Made by a program: the position numbers and the translations under genes
Shown: positions 1 through 13,865 of the stretch, in pieces
Layout of the letters: every line of letters begins with the position of its first letter
Position numbering within the stretch: position 1 is the stretch's first letter
The notes under the pieces: generated by a model
Seen by the model: only the letters and a program-made list of their open reading frames with translations
What the model was told of the DNA's origin: nothing
Databases searched by the model: none
Source of the DNA: Agriotes lineatus
Lineage: Eukaryota; Arthropoda; Insecta; Coleoptera; Elateridae
NCBI GenBank assembly: GCA_940337035.1
Contig: OW679195.1
Span: 176,300,015 to 176,364,014 of the forward strand
Direction of reading: 5' to 3'
Length of the DNA stretch: 64,000 bases

Positions 1-314
1 ATATTAAATAATTTTTTCCGTCGGTGCAGACATCTTCTTTTCTGATTGAGATACCACAGAAAGACGTTATAAGTCGCAAACATTCGTTTTGCAGCGATTT
101 GACCATTCCCGAGAAGCAACTAGCATAATTTCAGTACACGTTTTTTACATTGTGCTATTTGGTTAACCTGACATAGTAAATAATACATAATGTAGCTTAC
201 ATACTAAATGGCTATAGATGAAATGCCGTAGTAATAAATAACTGTAACCCCGCGACGTTATAAATGCAATTGGGGACCGCTAGAATAATAAAAATTAATC
301 AAATAATTTTTTCC

Positions 315-1480
315 GTCGGTGCAGTCATTTTTCTTTCTGATTGAGATACTACAGAAAGAGTTTGTAAGTCGCAAACGCTCGTTCTGCAGCGATTTATCCA
401 TTCCCGAGAAGCAACTTGCACAATTTCAGTACACGTTTTTTACATTGTGCTATTTGGTTAACCTGACATAGTAAATAATACATAATGTGGCTTACATACT
501 AAATGGCAATAAATTAAATGCCGTAGTAATAAATAACTGTAACCCCGCGACGTTATAAATGCAATTGGGGACCGCTAGAATAATAAAAATTAATCAAATA
601 ATTTTTTCCGTCGGTGCAGACATCTTCTTTTCTGATTGAGATACCACAGAACGACGTTATAAGTCCCAAACGTTCGTACTGCAGCGTTTTGACCACTCCC
701 GAGAAACAACTTGCACAATTTCAGTACACGTTTTTTACATTGTGCTATTTGGTTAACCTGACATAGTAAATAACACATAATGTAGCTTACATACTAATTG
801 GCTGTAGTTTTAATGCCGTAGTAATTAATAACTGTTGCCCCGCGACGTTATAAATGCTATTGGGGCCGCTCGAATAATAAAAATATACCAAATAATTTTT
901 TCCGTCGGTGCAGTCATTTTCCTTTCTGATTGAGATACTACAGAAAGATTTTGTAAGTCGCAAACGCTCGGTCTGCAGCGATTTGACCATTCCCGAGAAG
1001 CAACTTGCACAATTTCAGTACACGTTTTTTACATTGTGCTATTTGGTTAACCTGACATAGTAAATAATACATAATGTGGCTTACATACTAAATGGCAATA
1101 GATTAAATGCCGTAGTAATAAATAACTGTAACCCCGCGACGTTATAAATGCTATTGGGGACCGCTCGAATAATAAAAATATATTAAATAATTTTTTCCGT
1201 CGGTGCAGACATCTTCTTTTCTGATTGAGATACCACAGAAAGACGTTATAAGTCGCAAACATTCGTTTTGCAGCGATTTGACCATTCCCGAGAAGAAACT
1301 TGCACAATTTCAGTACACGTTTTTTACATTGTGCTATTTGGTTAACCTGACATAGTAAATAATACATAATGTAGCTTACATACTAAATGGCTATAGATTA
1401 AATGCCGTAGTAATAAATAGCTAACCCCGCGACGTTATAAATGCTATTGGGGACCGCTTGAATAAGAAAAATATATTAAA
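315..1480. repeat. Satellite block duplicated at 4435-5600
   Basis: Four consecutive monomers here match, type by type and nearly base by base, the four at about 4435-5600. The offset is about 4120 bases, or 14 monomers. A diagnostic variant (GTCCCAAACGTTCGTACTGCAG with GACCACTCCC nearby) occurs in both blocks and not in the intervening monomers. Two monomer types alternate here, so the local period is also a ~590-bp dimer. This is higher-order structure on top of the 295-bp unit. Confidence 0.8.
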
Positions 1481-2080
1481 TAATTTTTTTCGTCGGTGCA
1501 AACACTTTCTTTTCTGATTGAGATACTACAGAAAGACGTTCTAAGTCGCAAACATTTGTTTTGCAATGACTTGACCATTCCCGAGAAGCAACAAGCATAA
1601 TTTCAGTACACGAATTTGACATTGTGCTATTTAGTTAACCTGACATAGTAAATAATACATAATGTAGCTTACATGCAAAATGGCAATAGTTTAAATGCCG
1701 TAGTAATTAATAACTGTAGCCTCGCGACGTTATAAATGCTATTGGGGACTGCGTGGATAACAAAAATATATTAAATAATTTTTTCCGTCGGTGCAGTCAT
1801 CTTCTTTTCTGATTGAGATACTACAGAAAGACATTGTAAGTCCCAAACGCTCGTTCTGCAGCGATTTGACCATTATCGAGAAGCAACTTGCACAATTTCA
1901 GTACTCGTTTTTTACATTGTGCTATGTGGTTAACCTGACATAGTAAACTATGCATAATTTAGCTTACATACTAAATGGCTATTGTTTTAATGTCGTAGTA
2001 ATTAATAACTGTAGCCCCGCCACGTTATAAATGCTATTGGGAACCGCTTGAATAAGAAAAATATATTAAATAATTTTTTT

Positions 2081-2962
2081 CGTCGGTGCAGACATTTTCT
2101 TTTCTGATTCAGATACTACTGAAAGACGTTCTAAGTCGCAAACATTTGTTTTGCAATGACTTGACCATTCCCGAGAAGCAACAAGCATAATTTCAGTACA
2201 CGAATTTGACATTGTGCTATTTGGTTAACCTGACATAGTAAATAATACATAATGTAGCTTACATGCAAAATGGCAATAGTTTAAATGCCGTAGTAATTAA
2301 TAACTGTAGCCCCGCCACGTTATAAATGCTATTGGGAACCGCTTGATTAAGAAAAATATATTAAATAATTTTTATCGTCGGTGCAGACATTTTCTTTTCT
2401 GATTGAGATACTACTGAAAGACGTTCTAAGTCGCAAACATTTGTTTTGCAATGACTTGACCATTCCCGAGAAGCAACAAGCATAATTTCAGTACACGAAT
2501 TTGACATTGTGCTATTTGGTTAACCTGACATAGTAAATAATACATAATGTAGCTTACATGCAAAATGGCAATAGTTTAAATGCCGTAGTAATTAATAACT
2601 GTAGCCCCGCCACGTTATAAATGCTATTGGGAACCGCTTGAATAAGAAAAATATATTAAATAATTTTTATCGTCGGTGCAGACATTTTCTTTTCTGATTG
2701 AGATACTACTGAAAGACGTTCTAAGTCGCAAACATTTGTTTTGCAATGACTTGACCATTCCCGAGAAGCAACAAGCATAATTTCAGTACACGAATTTGAC
2801 ATTGTGCTATTTGGTTAACCTGACATAGTAAATAATACATAATGTGGCTTACATACTAAATGGCAATAGATTAAATGCCGTAGTAATAAATAACTGTAAC
2901 CCCGCGACGTTATAAATGCTATTGGGGACCGCTCGAATAATAAAAATATATTAAATAATTTT
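2081..2962. repeat. Run of three near-identical satellite monomers
   Basis: Three successive monomers of the type with TTTGTTTTGCAATGAC and CACGAATTTGACATTG follow each other with very few differences. Elsewhere the same type appears as single copies between other types (about 1492, 3551, 7088 and 7680). The run suggests a recent local amplification of one monomer. Confidence 0.7.
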
Positions 2963-5900
2963 TTCGTCGGTGCAGACATCTTCTTTTCTGATTGAGATAC
3001 CACAGAAAGACGTTATAAGTCGCAAACATTCGTTTTGCAGCGATTTGACCATTCCGAGAAGCAACTAGCATAATTTCAGTACACGTTTTTTACATTGTGC
3101 TATTTGGTTAACCTGACATAGTAAATAATACATAATGTAGCTTACTACTAAATGGCTATAGATGAAATGCCGTAGTAATAAATAACTGTAACCCCGCGAC
3201 GTATAAATGCTTACTGGGGACCGCTCGAATAATAAAAATATATAAAATAATTTTTTCGGTCGGTGCAGTCATCTTCTTTTCTGATTGAGATATTACAGAA
3301 AGACGTTATAAGTCGCAACATTCGTTTTGCAGCGATTAGACCATTCCCGAGAAGTAACTTGCACAATTTTAGTACACGATTTTTACATTGTGCTATTTGG
3401 TTAACCTGACATAGTAAACAATGTATAATGTAGCTTACATACACAATGGCAATAGTTTAAATGCCGTAGTATTTAATAACTGTAGCCCCGCCACGTTTTA
3501 AATGCTATTGGGACCGCTTGAACCAGAAAAATATATAAAATAACTTTTTTCGTCGGTGCAAACATTTTCTTTTCTGATTGAGATACTATAGAAAGACGTT
3601 CTAAGTCGCAAACATTTGTTTTGCAATGACTTGACCATTCCCAAGAAGCAACAAGCATAATTTCAGTACACGAATTTGACATTGTGCTATTTAGTTAACC
3701 TGACATAGTAAATAATACATAATGTAGCTTACATACTAAATGGCTATAGTTTTAATGCCGTAGTAATTAATAACTGTTGCCCCGCGACGTTATAAATGCT
3801 ATTGGGGACTGCGTGGATAACAAAAATATATTAAATATTTTTTTCCGTCGGTGCAGTCATTTTCTTTTCTGATTGAGATACTACAGAAAGACTTTGTAAG
3901 TCGCAAACGCTCGTTCTGCAGCGATTTGACCATTCCCGAGAAGCAACAAGCATAATTTCAGTACACGAATTTGACATTGTGCTATATGGTTAACCTGACA
4001 TAGTAAATAATACATAATATAGCTTACATGCAAAATAGCAATAGTTTAAATGCCGTAGTAATTAATAACTGTAGCCCCGCGACGTTATAAATGCTATTGG
4101 GGACCGCTCGAATAATAAAAATATATTAAATAATTTTTATGTCGGTGCAGACATCCCTTTTCTGATTGAGATACCACATTAAGACGTTATAAGTCGCAAA
4201 CATTCGTTTTGCAGCGATTTGACCCTTCCCGAGAAGCAAATAGCATAATTTCAGTACACGTTTTTTACATTGTGCCATTTGGTTAACCTGACATAGTAAA
4301 TAATACATAATGTAGCTTACATACTAAATGGCTATAGATGAAATGCCGTAGTAATAAATAACTGTAACCCCGCGACGTTATAAATGCTATTGGGGACCGC
4401 TGGAATAATAAAAATATACCAAATAATTTTTTCCGTCGGTGCAGTCATTTTTCTTTCTGATTGAGATACTACAGAAAGATTTTGTAAGTCGCAAACGCTC
4501 GTTCTGCAGCGATTTGACCATTCCCGAGAAGCAACTTGCACAATTTCAGTACACGTTTTTTACATTGTGCTATTTGGTTAACCTGACATAGTAAATAATA
4601 CATAATGTGGCTTACATACTAAATGGCAATAAATTAAATGCCGTAGTAATAAATAACTGTAACCCCGCGACGTTATAAATGCAATTGGGGACCGCTAGAA
4701 TAATAAAAATTAATCAAATAATTTTTTCCGTCGGTGCAGACATCTTCTTTTCTGATTGAGATACCACAGAAAGACGTTATAAGTCCCAAACGTTCGTACT
4801 GCAGCGTTTTGACCACTCCCGAGAAGCAACTTGCACAATTTCAGTACACGTTTTTTACATTGTGCTATTTGGTTAACCTGACATAGTAAATAACACATAA
4901 TGTAGCTTACATACTAATTGGCTGTAGTTTTAATGCCGTAGTAATTAATAACTGTTGCCCCGCGACGTTATAAATGCTATTGGGGACCGCTCGAATAATA
5001 AAAATATACCAAATAATTTTTTCCGTCGGTGCAGTCATTTTCCTTTCTGATTGAGATACTACAGAAAGATTTTGTAAGTCGCAAACGCTCGTTCTGCAGC
5101 GATTTGACCATTCCCGAGAAGCAACTTGCACAATTTCAGTACACGTTTTTTACATTGTGCTATTTGGTTAACCTGACATAGTAAATAATACATAATGTGG
5201 CTTACATACTAAATGGCAATAGATTAAATGCCGTAGTAATAAATAACTGTAACCCCGCGACGTTATAAATGCTATTGGGGACCGCTCGAATAATAAAAAT
5301 ATATTAAATAATTTTTTCCGTCGGTGCAGACATCTTCTTTTCTGATTGAGATACCACAGAAAGACGTTATAAGTCGCAAACATTCGTTTTGCAGCGATTT
5401 GACCATTCCCGAGAAGCAACTAGCATAATTTCAGTACACGTTTTTTACATTGTGCTATTTGGTTAACCTGACATAGTAAATAATACATAATGTAGCTTAC
5501 ATACTAAATGGCTATAGATGAAATGCCGTAGTAATAAATAACTGTAACCCCGCGACGTTATAAATGCTATTGGGGACCGCTCGAATAATAAAAATATATA
5601 TAATAATTTTGTCCGTCGGTGCAGACATCTTCTTTTCTGATTGAGATACCACAGAAAGACGTTATAAGTCGCAAACATTCGTTTTGCAGCGATTTGACCA
5701 TTCCCGAGAAGCAACTAGCATAATTTCAGTACACGTTTTTTACATTGTGCTATTTGGTTAACCTGACATAGTAAATAATACATAATGAGCTTGTATACTA
5801 AATGGCTATAGATGAAATGCCGTAGTAATAAATAACTGTAACCTCGCGACGTTATAAATGCTATTGGGGACCGCTCGAATAATAAAAATATACCAAATAA

Positions 5901-8900
5901 TTTTTTCCGTCGGTGCAGTCATTTTCCTTTCTGATTGAGATACTACAGAAAGATTTTGTAACTCGCAAACGCTCGTTCTGCAGCGATTTGACCATTCCCG
6001 AGAAGCAACTTGCACAATTTCAGTACACGTTTTTTACATTGTGCTATTTGGTTAACCTGACATAGTAAATAATACATAATGTGGCTTACATACTAAATGG
6101 CAATAGATTAAATGCCGTAGTAATAAATAACTGTAACCCCGCGACGTTATAAATGCTATTGGGGACCACTCGAATAATAAAAATATATTAAATAATTTTT
6201 TCCGTCGGTGCAGACATCTTCTTTTCTGATTGAGATACCACAGAAAGACGTTATAAGTCGCAAACATTCGTTTTGCAGCGATTTGACCATTCCCGAGAAG
6301 CAACTTGCACAATTTCAGTACACGTTTTTTACATTGTGCTATTTGGTTAACCTGACATAGTAAATAATACATAATGTGGCTTACATACTAAATGGCAATA
6401 GATTAAATGCCGTAGTAATAAATAACTGTAACCCCGCGACGTTATAAATGCTATTGGGGACCGCTCGAATAATAAAAATATATTAAATAATTTTTTCCGT
6501 CGGTGCAGACATCTTATTTTCTGATTGAGATACCACAGAAAGACGTTATATGTCGCAAACATTCGTTTTGCAGCGATTTGACCATTCCCGAGAAGCAACT
6601 AGCATAATTTCAGTACACGTTTTTTACATTGTGCTATTTGGTTAACCTGACATAGTAAACAATGCATAATGTAGCTTACATACAAAATGGTAATAGTTTA
6701 AATGCCGTAGTAATTAATAACTGTTGCCCCGCGACGTTATAAATGCTATTGGGGACTGCGTGGATAACAAAAATATATTAAATAATTTTTTCCGTCGGTG
6801 CAGTCATCTTATTTTCTGATTGAGATACCACAGAAAGACGTTATATGTCGCAAACATTCGTTCTGCAGCGATTTGACCATTCCCGAGAAACAACTTGCAC
6901 AATTTCAGTACACGTTTTTTACGTTGTGCTATGTGGTCAACCTGACATAGTAAACAATGCATAATGTAGCTTACATACTAAATGGCTATAGTTTTAATGT
7001 CGTAGTAATTAATAACTGTAGCGCCGCCACGTTATAAATGCTATTGGGAACCGCTTGAATAAGAAAAATATATTAAATAATTTTTTTCGTCGGTGCAGAC
7101 ATTTTCTTTTCTGATTCAGATACTACTGAAAGACGTTCTAAGTCGCAAACATTTGTTTTGCAATGACTTGACCATTCCCGAGAAGCAACAAGCATAATTT
7201 CAGTACACGAATTTGACATTGTGCTATTTGGTTAACCTGACATAGTAAATAATACATAATATAGCTTACATGCAAAATGGCAATAGTTTAAATGCCGTAG
7301 TAATTAATAACTGTAGCCCCGCGACGTTATAAATGCTATTGTGGACCGCTCGAATAATAAAAATATATTAAATATTTTTTTCCGTCGGTGCAGTCATTTT
7401 TCTTTCTGATTGAAATACCACATAAAGACGTTATAAGTCGCAAACATTCGTTTTGCAGCGATTTGACCATTCCCGAGGAGCAACTAGCATAATTTCAGTT
7501 CACGTTTTTTACATTGTGCTATTTGATTAACCTGACATAGTAAATAATACATAATGTAGCTTACATGCAAAATGGCAATAGTTTAAATGCCGTAGTAATT
7601 AATAACTTTAGCCCCCCCACGTTATAAATGCTATTGGGAACCGCTTGAATAAGAAAAATATATTAAATAATTTTTATCGTCGGTGCAGACATTTTCTTTT
7701 CTGATTGAGATACTACTGAAAGACGTTCTAAGTCGCAAACATTTGTTTTGCAATGACTTGACCATTCCGAGAAGCAACAAGCATAATTTCAGTACACGAA
7801 TTTGACATTGTGCTATTTGGTTAACCTGACATAGTAAATAATACATAATATAGCTTACATGCAAATGGCAATAGTTTAAATGCCGTAGTAATTAATAACT
7901 GTAGCCCCGCGACGTTATAAATGCTATTGGGGACCGCTCGAATAATAAAAATTTATTAAATAATTTTTTCCGTCGGTGCAGACATCTTTTTTTCTGATTG
8001 AGATACCACAGAAAGACGGTTATAAGTCGCAAACATTCGTTTTGCAGCGATTTGAACCATTCCCGAGGAGCAACTAGCATAATTTCAGTTCACGTTTTTT
8101 ACATTGTGCTATTTGATTAACCTGACATAGTAAATAATACATAATGTAGCTTACATACTAAATGGCTATAGTTTTAATGCCGTAGTAATTAATAACTGTT
8201 GCCCCGCGACGTTATAAATGCTATTGGGGACCGCTCGAATAATAAAAATATATTAAATAATTTTTTCCGTCGGTGCAGACATCTTCTTTTCTGATTGAGA
8301 TACTACTGAAAAGACGTTCTAAGTCGCAACATTTGTTTTGCAAAGACTTGACCATTCCGAGAAGCAACTTGCACAGTTTCAGTACACGTATTTTACATTG
8401 TGCTATTTGGTTTAACCTGACATAATAAATAACACATAATGTAGCTTACATACTAATTGGCTATAGTTATAATGCCGTAGTAATTAATAACTGTTGCCCC
8501 GCAACGTTATAATTGCTATTGGGGACTGCGTGGATTACAAAAATATATAAAATAATTTTTTCGGTCGGTGCAGTCATCTTCTTTTCTGATTGAGATATTA
8601 CAGAAAGACGTTATAAGTCGCAAACATTCGTTTTTGCAGCGATTAGACCATTCCCGAGAAGTAACTTGCACAATTTCAGTACACGATTTTTACATTGTGC
8701 TATTTGGTTAACCTGACATAGTAAACAATGTATAAAGTAGCTTACATACACAATGGCAATAGTTTAAATGCCGTAGTATTTAATAACTGTAGCCCCGCCA
8801 CGTTATAAATGCTATGGGGACCGCTTGAATAAGAAAAATATATTAAATAATTTTTTCGTCGGTGCAAACATTTTCTTTCTGATTGAGATACTACAGAAAG

Positions 8901-11900
8901 ACAATGTAAGTGCCAAACGCTCGTTCTGCAGCGATTTGACCATTCCCGAGAAGCAACTTGCACAGTTTCAGTACACGTATTTTACATTGTGCTATTTGGT
9001 TAACCTGACATAATAAATAACACATAATGTAGCTTACATACTAATTGGCTATAGTTTTAATGCCGTAGTAATTAATAACTGTTGCCCCGCAACGTTATAA
9101 ATGCTATTGGGGACTGCGTGGATTACAAAAATATATAAAATAATTTTTTCGGTCGTTGCAGACATCTTCTTTTCTGATTGAGATACCACAGAAAAGACGT
9201 TATAAGTCGCAAACATTCGTTTTGCAGCGATTTGACCATTCCCGAGGAGCAACTAGCATAATTTCAGTCACGTTTTTTTACATTGTGCTATTTGATTAAC
9301 CTGACATAGTAAATAATACATAATGTAGCTTACATACTAAATGGCTATAGTTTTAATGCCGTAGTAATTAAATAACTGTTGCCCGGCGACGTTATAAATG
9401 CTATTGGGGACCGCTCGAATAATAAAAATATATTAAATAATTTTTTCCGTCGGTGCAGTCATCTTCTTTTCTGATTGAGATAATACAGAAAGACATTGTA
9501 AGTCCCAAAACGCTCGTTCTGCAGCGATTTGACCATTCCCGAGAAGCAACTTGCACAATTTCAGTACACGTTTTTTACGTTGTGCTATGTGGTTAACCTG
9601 ACATAGTAAACAATGCATAATGTAGCTTACATACAAAATGGTAATAGTTTAAATGCCGTAGTAATTAATAACTGTTGCTCCGCGACGTTATAAATGCTAT
9701 TGGGGACTGCGTGGAAAACAAAAATATATTAAATAATTTTTTCAGTCGGTGCAGACATCTTCTTTTCTGATTGAGATATTACAGAAAGACGTTATAAGTC
9801 GCAAACATTCGTTTTGCAGCGATTAGACCATTCCCGAAAAGTAACTTGCACAATTTCAGTACACGATTTTTACTTTTTGTGCTATGTGGGTTAACCTGAC
9901 ATAGTAAACAAGCATAATGTAGCTTACATACAAAATGGTAATAGTTTAAATGCCGTAGTAATTAATAACTGTTGCCCCGCAACGTTATAATTGCTATTGG
10001 GGACTGCGTGGATTACAAAAATATATAAAATAATTTTTTCGGTTGTGCAGTCATCTTCTTTTCTGATTGAGATATTACAGAAGACGTTATAAGTCGCAAA
10101 CATTCGTTTTGCAGCGATTAGACCATTCCCGAAAAGTAACTTGCACAATTTCAGTACACGATTTTTACATTGTGCTATTTGGTTAACCTGACATAGTAAA
10201 CATTGTATAATGTAGCTTACATACACAATGGCAATAGTTTAAATGCCGTAGTATTTAATAACTGTAGCCCCGCCACGTTATAATGCTATTGGGGACCGCT
10301 TGAATAAGAAAAATATATTAAATAATTTTTTTCGTCGGTGCAACATTTTCTTTTCTGATTGAGATACTACAGAAAGACAATGTAAGTGCCAAACGCTCGT
10401 TCTGCAGCGATTTGACCATTCCCGAGAAGCAACTTGCACAGTTTCAGTACACGTATTTTACATTGTGCTATTTGGTTAACCTGACATAATAAATAACACA
10501 TAATGTAGCTTACATACTAATTGGCTATAGTTTTAATGCCGTAGTAATTAATAACTGTTGCCCCGCAACGTTATAAATGCTATTGGGGACTGCGTGGATT
10601 ACAAAAATATATAAAATAATTTTTTCGGTCGTTGCAGACATCTTCTTTTCTGATTGAGATACTACTGAAAGACGTTATAAGTCGCAAACATTCGTTTTGC
10701 AGCGATTTGACCATTCCCGAGAAGCAACTAGCATAAATTTCAGTACACGTTTTTTACATTGTGCTATTTGGTTAACCTGACATAGTAAATAATACATAAT
10801 GTAGTTTACATACTAAATGGCTATAGTTTTAATGCCGTAGTAATTAATAACTGTTGCCCCGCGACGTTATAAATGCTATTGGGGACCGCTCGAATAACAA
10901 AAATGTATTAAATAATTTTTTCCGTCGGTGCAGTCATCTTCTTTTCTGATTCAGATACAACAGAAAGACGTTATAAGTCGCAAACATTCGTTTTGCAGCG
11001 ATTTGACCATTCCCGAGAAGCAACTAGCATAATTTCAGTACACGTTTTTTACATTGTGCTATTTGGTTAACCTGCCATAGTAAACAATGCATAATGTAGC
11101 TTACATACAAAATGGTAATAGTTTAAATGCCGTAGTAATTAATAACTGTTGCCCCGCGACGTTATAAATGCTATTGGGGACTGCGTGGATAACAAAAATA
11201 TATTAAATAATTTTTTCCGTCGGTGCAGTCATCTTCTTTTCTGATTGAGATAATACAGAAAGACATTGTAAGTCCCAAACGCTCGTTCTGCAGCGATTTG
11301 ACCATCCCCGAGAAGCAACTAGCACAATTTCAGTACACGTTTTTTACGTTGTGCTATGTGGTTAACCTGACATAGTAAACAATGCATAATGTAGCTTACA
11401 TACAAAATGGTAATAGTTTAAATGCCGTAGTAATTAATAACTGTTGCTCCGCGACGTTATAAATGCTATTGGGGACTGCGTGGAAAACAAAAATATATTA
11501 AATAATTTTTTCCGTCGGTGCAGACATCTTCTTTTCTGATTGAGATACTACTGAAAGACGTTCTAAGTCGCAAACATTTGTTTTGAAAAGACTTGACCAT
11601 TCCCGAGAAGCAACTTGCACAGTTTCAGTACACGTATTTTACATTGTGCTATTTGGTTAACCTGACATAATAAATAACACATAATGTAGCTTACATACAA
11701 ATTGGCTATAGTTATAATGCCGTAGTAATTAATAACTGTTGCCCCGCAACGTTATAAATGCTATTGGGGACTGCGTGGATTACAAAAATATATAAAATAA
11801 TTTTTTCGGTCGGTGCAGTCATCTTCTTTTCTGATTGAGATATTACAGAAAGACGTTATAAGTCGCAAACATTCGTTTTGCAGCGATTAGACCATTCCCG

Positions 11901-11994
11901 AGAAGTAACTTGCACAATTTCAGTACACGATTTTTACATTGTGCTATTTGGTTAACCTGACATAGTAAACAATGTATAATGTAGCTTACATACA

Positions 11995-12671
11995 AGTAGA
12001 ACAGGGACAGAAATCCCCCACCACTTTTAATTGATTCGCGGATTCGCGGTTTAATTCGCGGATTTCGCGGAATTATTCGCGGATTTCGCGGAATTTTCGC
12101 GGATTGACCCAATTAATTTCGCGGTTTGATCTAATTAATCACATATGAAGTTTGATATGTAATTTACATATGTGCTACTGATTAAATTACGCATTAGATT
12201 TTTTAATTTGCTTCTGGAATTACGCGTCGGACTTCGGCGGCCATCTTGGATTTCTGGCGGGAATATTTGAAATTTGAATTTTTTCCGATTTTTTTTCTAA
12301 GTTCCATTATTTGAATTTAAATCTCCCGGGGTGTCGGCCATCTTGGTGCGCGCGCACTTCTCACGGCGGTTGTTTTTAAATTTGAATTTTCGCGGAAATA
12401 TTTTGAATTTCAAACTGGTAGATCTCTTTCTCTCTTCTGCCCCATTGGCTGTCTCTCTCGTGTATTGCAGAATGGCTGTTTATATTTAAAAAAATCTCAG
12501 CCCGACCGGGATTTGAACCCCTTACGTTCGTGTTGCACAAATTTAGCTACATCCATTAGTGCCACAACACCACGGAGCTGCTTCAGATTTAATGTGAATA
12601 TCGGAAAGCCATTTCACTACTGTGACGCTACGAGTCTGTGTTTTAAACAACTTATTTTTTCGAAAATTTAA
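11995..12671 (+). repeat. Left inverted arm of the 4.4-kb element
   Basis: The arm begins with CGCGG-rich subterminal motifs (12036-12125, several TTCGCGGATTTCGCGG-like units), then GATCTAATTAATCACATATG. Next come two GCCATCTTGG segments, a pyrimidine-rich TCTCTTTCTCTCTTCTGCCC stretch and a tRNA-like segment on the minus strand. It ends at TTTTTTCGAAAATTT near 12671, the mirror of the right arm's start. Confidence 0.85.
12498..12575 (-). other. tRNA-like segment in left arm
   Basis: Read on the minus strand, this carries a B-box-like GGTTCAAATCCC followed by GGTCGGGCTG. About 50 bases upstream is an A-box-like TGGCACTAATGG. That matches an RNA polymerase III tRNA-type internal promoter with a T-arm, so the arm probably incorporated a tRNA-derived (SINE-like) segment. 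The acceptor stem pairs only partly, so it is unlikely to be a functional tRNA. Confidence 0.6.
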
Positions 12672-13584
12672 ATTTTAAGAACTGAAATGTGTAGCTTGGT
12701 GTGATTAAGGATATATGCAATTTTTAAAAAATTGATTTCGCCCGTGATTTCATCAGAATTAATGATTTTATTTTTATCGTTAGGCCCGGTATTACAAACA
12801 GTCAGTGAAAGTTTGCACTTCGGATTCTGCGAATATAGTCCCGAAATAGTTTAAAATATACTCAAAATTAATTACTTATTTTATATAGCGAGATCATAAT
12901 TACGCGGCGGTTATTTTCAATTTTCAACATAAAATGTGTAATTATTCGCAATGGTTTTTGCAGCACAGACAATGGAATTTGCTATGATATCACCGACTCT
13001 GTAGAACTTTCTATTTCGTCATCCTCAAATGGCTTAACCGGTCGCATATTTGAGTTCGCTAGATGGCACAACGCGGACCTGGAATGCCGGGCGCTGATTG
13101 GTCGCCAACTTCGTGTCCTTCTTGAATGACGTTTGAATTTGAACCGATGATTCTTATTAGTTTTAATTTTATTGTAATCTTTTTTTTTACTTACGTAAGT
13201 GCACTTGTTGCATATTAGCACCAATAAATATCTATCTATCTATAGATAAACAAACAAGATTTACCCTGTTTTGGTGTTAAGAAATCATCCGATTCAGAAA
13301 CTACTTAAGCTGAATTGTATGAAACAATAAATAAGTAGTTATACTTATTTATTATTTTGAATTTCGTTGTCTTTTAATACGTGTTGGAGTCGCTGCTTAT
13401 ATTATTTTCTTGCAAAGCTACTGCAGTTTGTGTTGATGTACTTTAAAAGATCTATGAAAAATTTTTGTTATAACCTAAATTTTGTTTTCAATTGTATTAT
13501 GTTCATATTATTTTTGGAATGTTTTAGCGCTAATATATGAGTGACTTAACAAATATTTGTCTGTTATTTTAATTTAAAAAAAAG
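12672..13584. other. Interior of 4.4-kb element, left part; no gene recognised
   Basis: AT-rich sequence with a short (ATCT)n run at about 13228-13245 following AATAAAT. That resembles the 3' tail of a small retroposon. An 80-codon open frame on the minus strand at 12982-13224 has no recognisable domain and is probably fortuitous. Confidence 0.4.
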
Positions 13585-13587
13585 CTT

Positions 13588-13688
13588 CCTGCGATGTCCC
13601 ATGACTGGAATCGAACCAGCGATCACAGCAAAAAAATTTCCATTAAACGATGCTGGTTACAGTTTAAAAAGGACAGACCAGATCTAAA
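13588..13688 (-). other. tRNA-like sequence with perfect B box
   Basis: On the minus strand the segment reads through GCTGGTTCGATTCCAGTC, a consensus B box inside a self-pairing T-arm (CTGG/CCAG). It is followed by ATGGGACA, which can pair with TGTCC about 75 bases upstream as an acceptor stem. The D-arm region (GTAACCAGCATCGTTTAATGG) is only A-box-like and the anticodon arm is poor. It is most likely a tRNA pseudogene or SINE head. It differs from the tRNA-like segment in the arms. Confidence 0.55.
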
Positions 13689-13865
13689 AGAACACGAGTT
13701 GATGTCGAGACTAGAGAGAGAGAGATCCGGCAACAATGTACCTATTCAGAAAATATAACCTTAAACTGAAAACAACCTAACCTAGCAGAAAAAGTGTCAG
13801 TTTGCATTAGGGGAGTTTAGTTGCCGCAGAGGTACTGCCAACAAAATTACTAGATGGTCATACAG

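Larger units (their letters stand above)
1..11994. repeat. Satellite array, ~295-bp monomer, ~41 copies
   Basis: The anchor CGTCGGTGCAG and close variants recur about every 295 bases, from about position 19 to about 11808, giving roughly 41 head-to-tail monomers. The array starts before the window. Each monomer also carries blocks such as GGTTAACCTGACATAGTAAA and GCCGTAGTAAT. Monomers fall into recognisable types. One has GACATCTTC plus GATACCACAG, one has GTCATTTT plus TTTGTAAGTC, one has a TTTGTTTTGCAATGAC stretch, and one has GATATTACAG. Divergence between types is moderate and within a type small, as expected from unequal exchange or gene conversion. The last monomer is cut about 185 bases in, at 11994. 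No protein-coding function is apparent. Confidence 0.97.

Noticed and set aside
1..11990. Dozens of 60-106-codon minus-strand frames with a shared peptide (YYLLCQVNQIAQCK...)
   Set aside because: They recur only because the satellite monomer recurs, they break at monomer variants, and no start context or domain supports a gene.
1..11994. CRISPR-like regular spacing
   Set aside because: The whole 295-bp unit is repeated, with no short repeat/unique spacer alternation, and the sequence is eukaryotic.
12982..13224. 80-codon minus-strand frame in the 4.4-kb element
   Set aside because: No domain and ordinary composition for chance frame. It overlaps a microsatellite tail.
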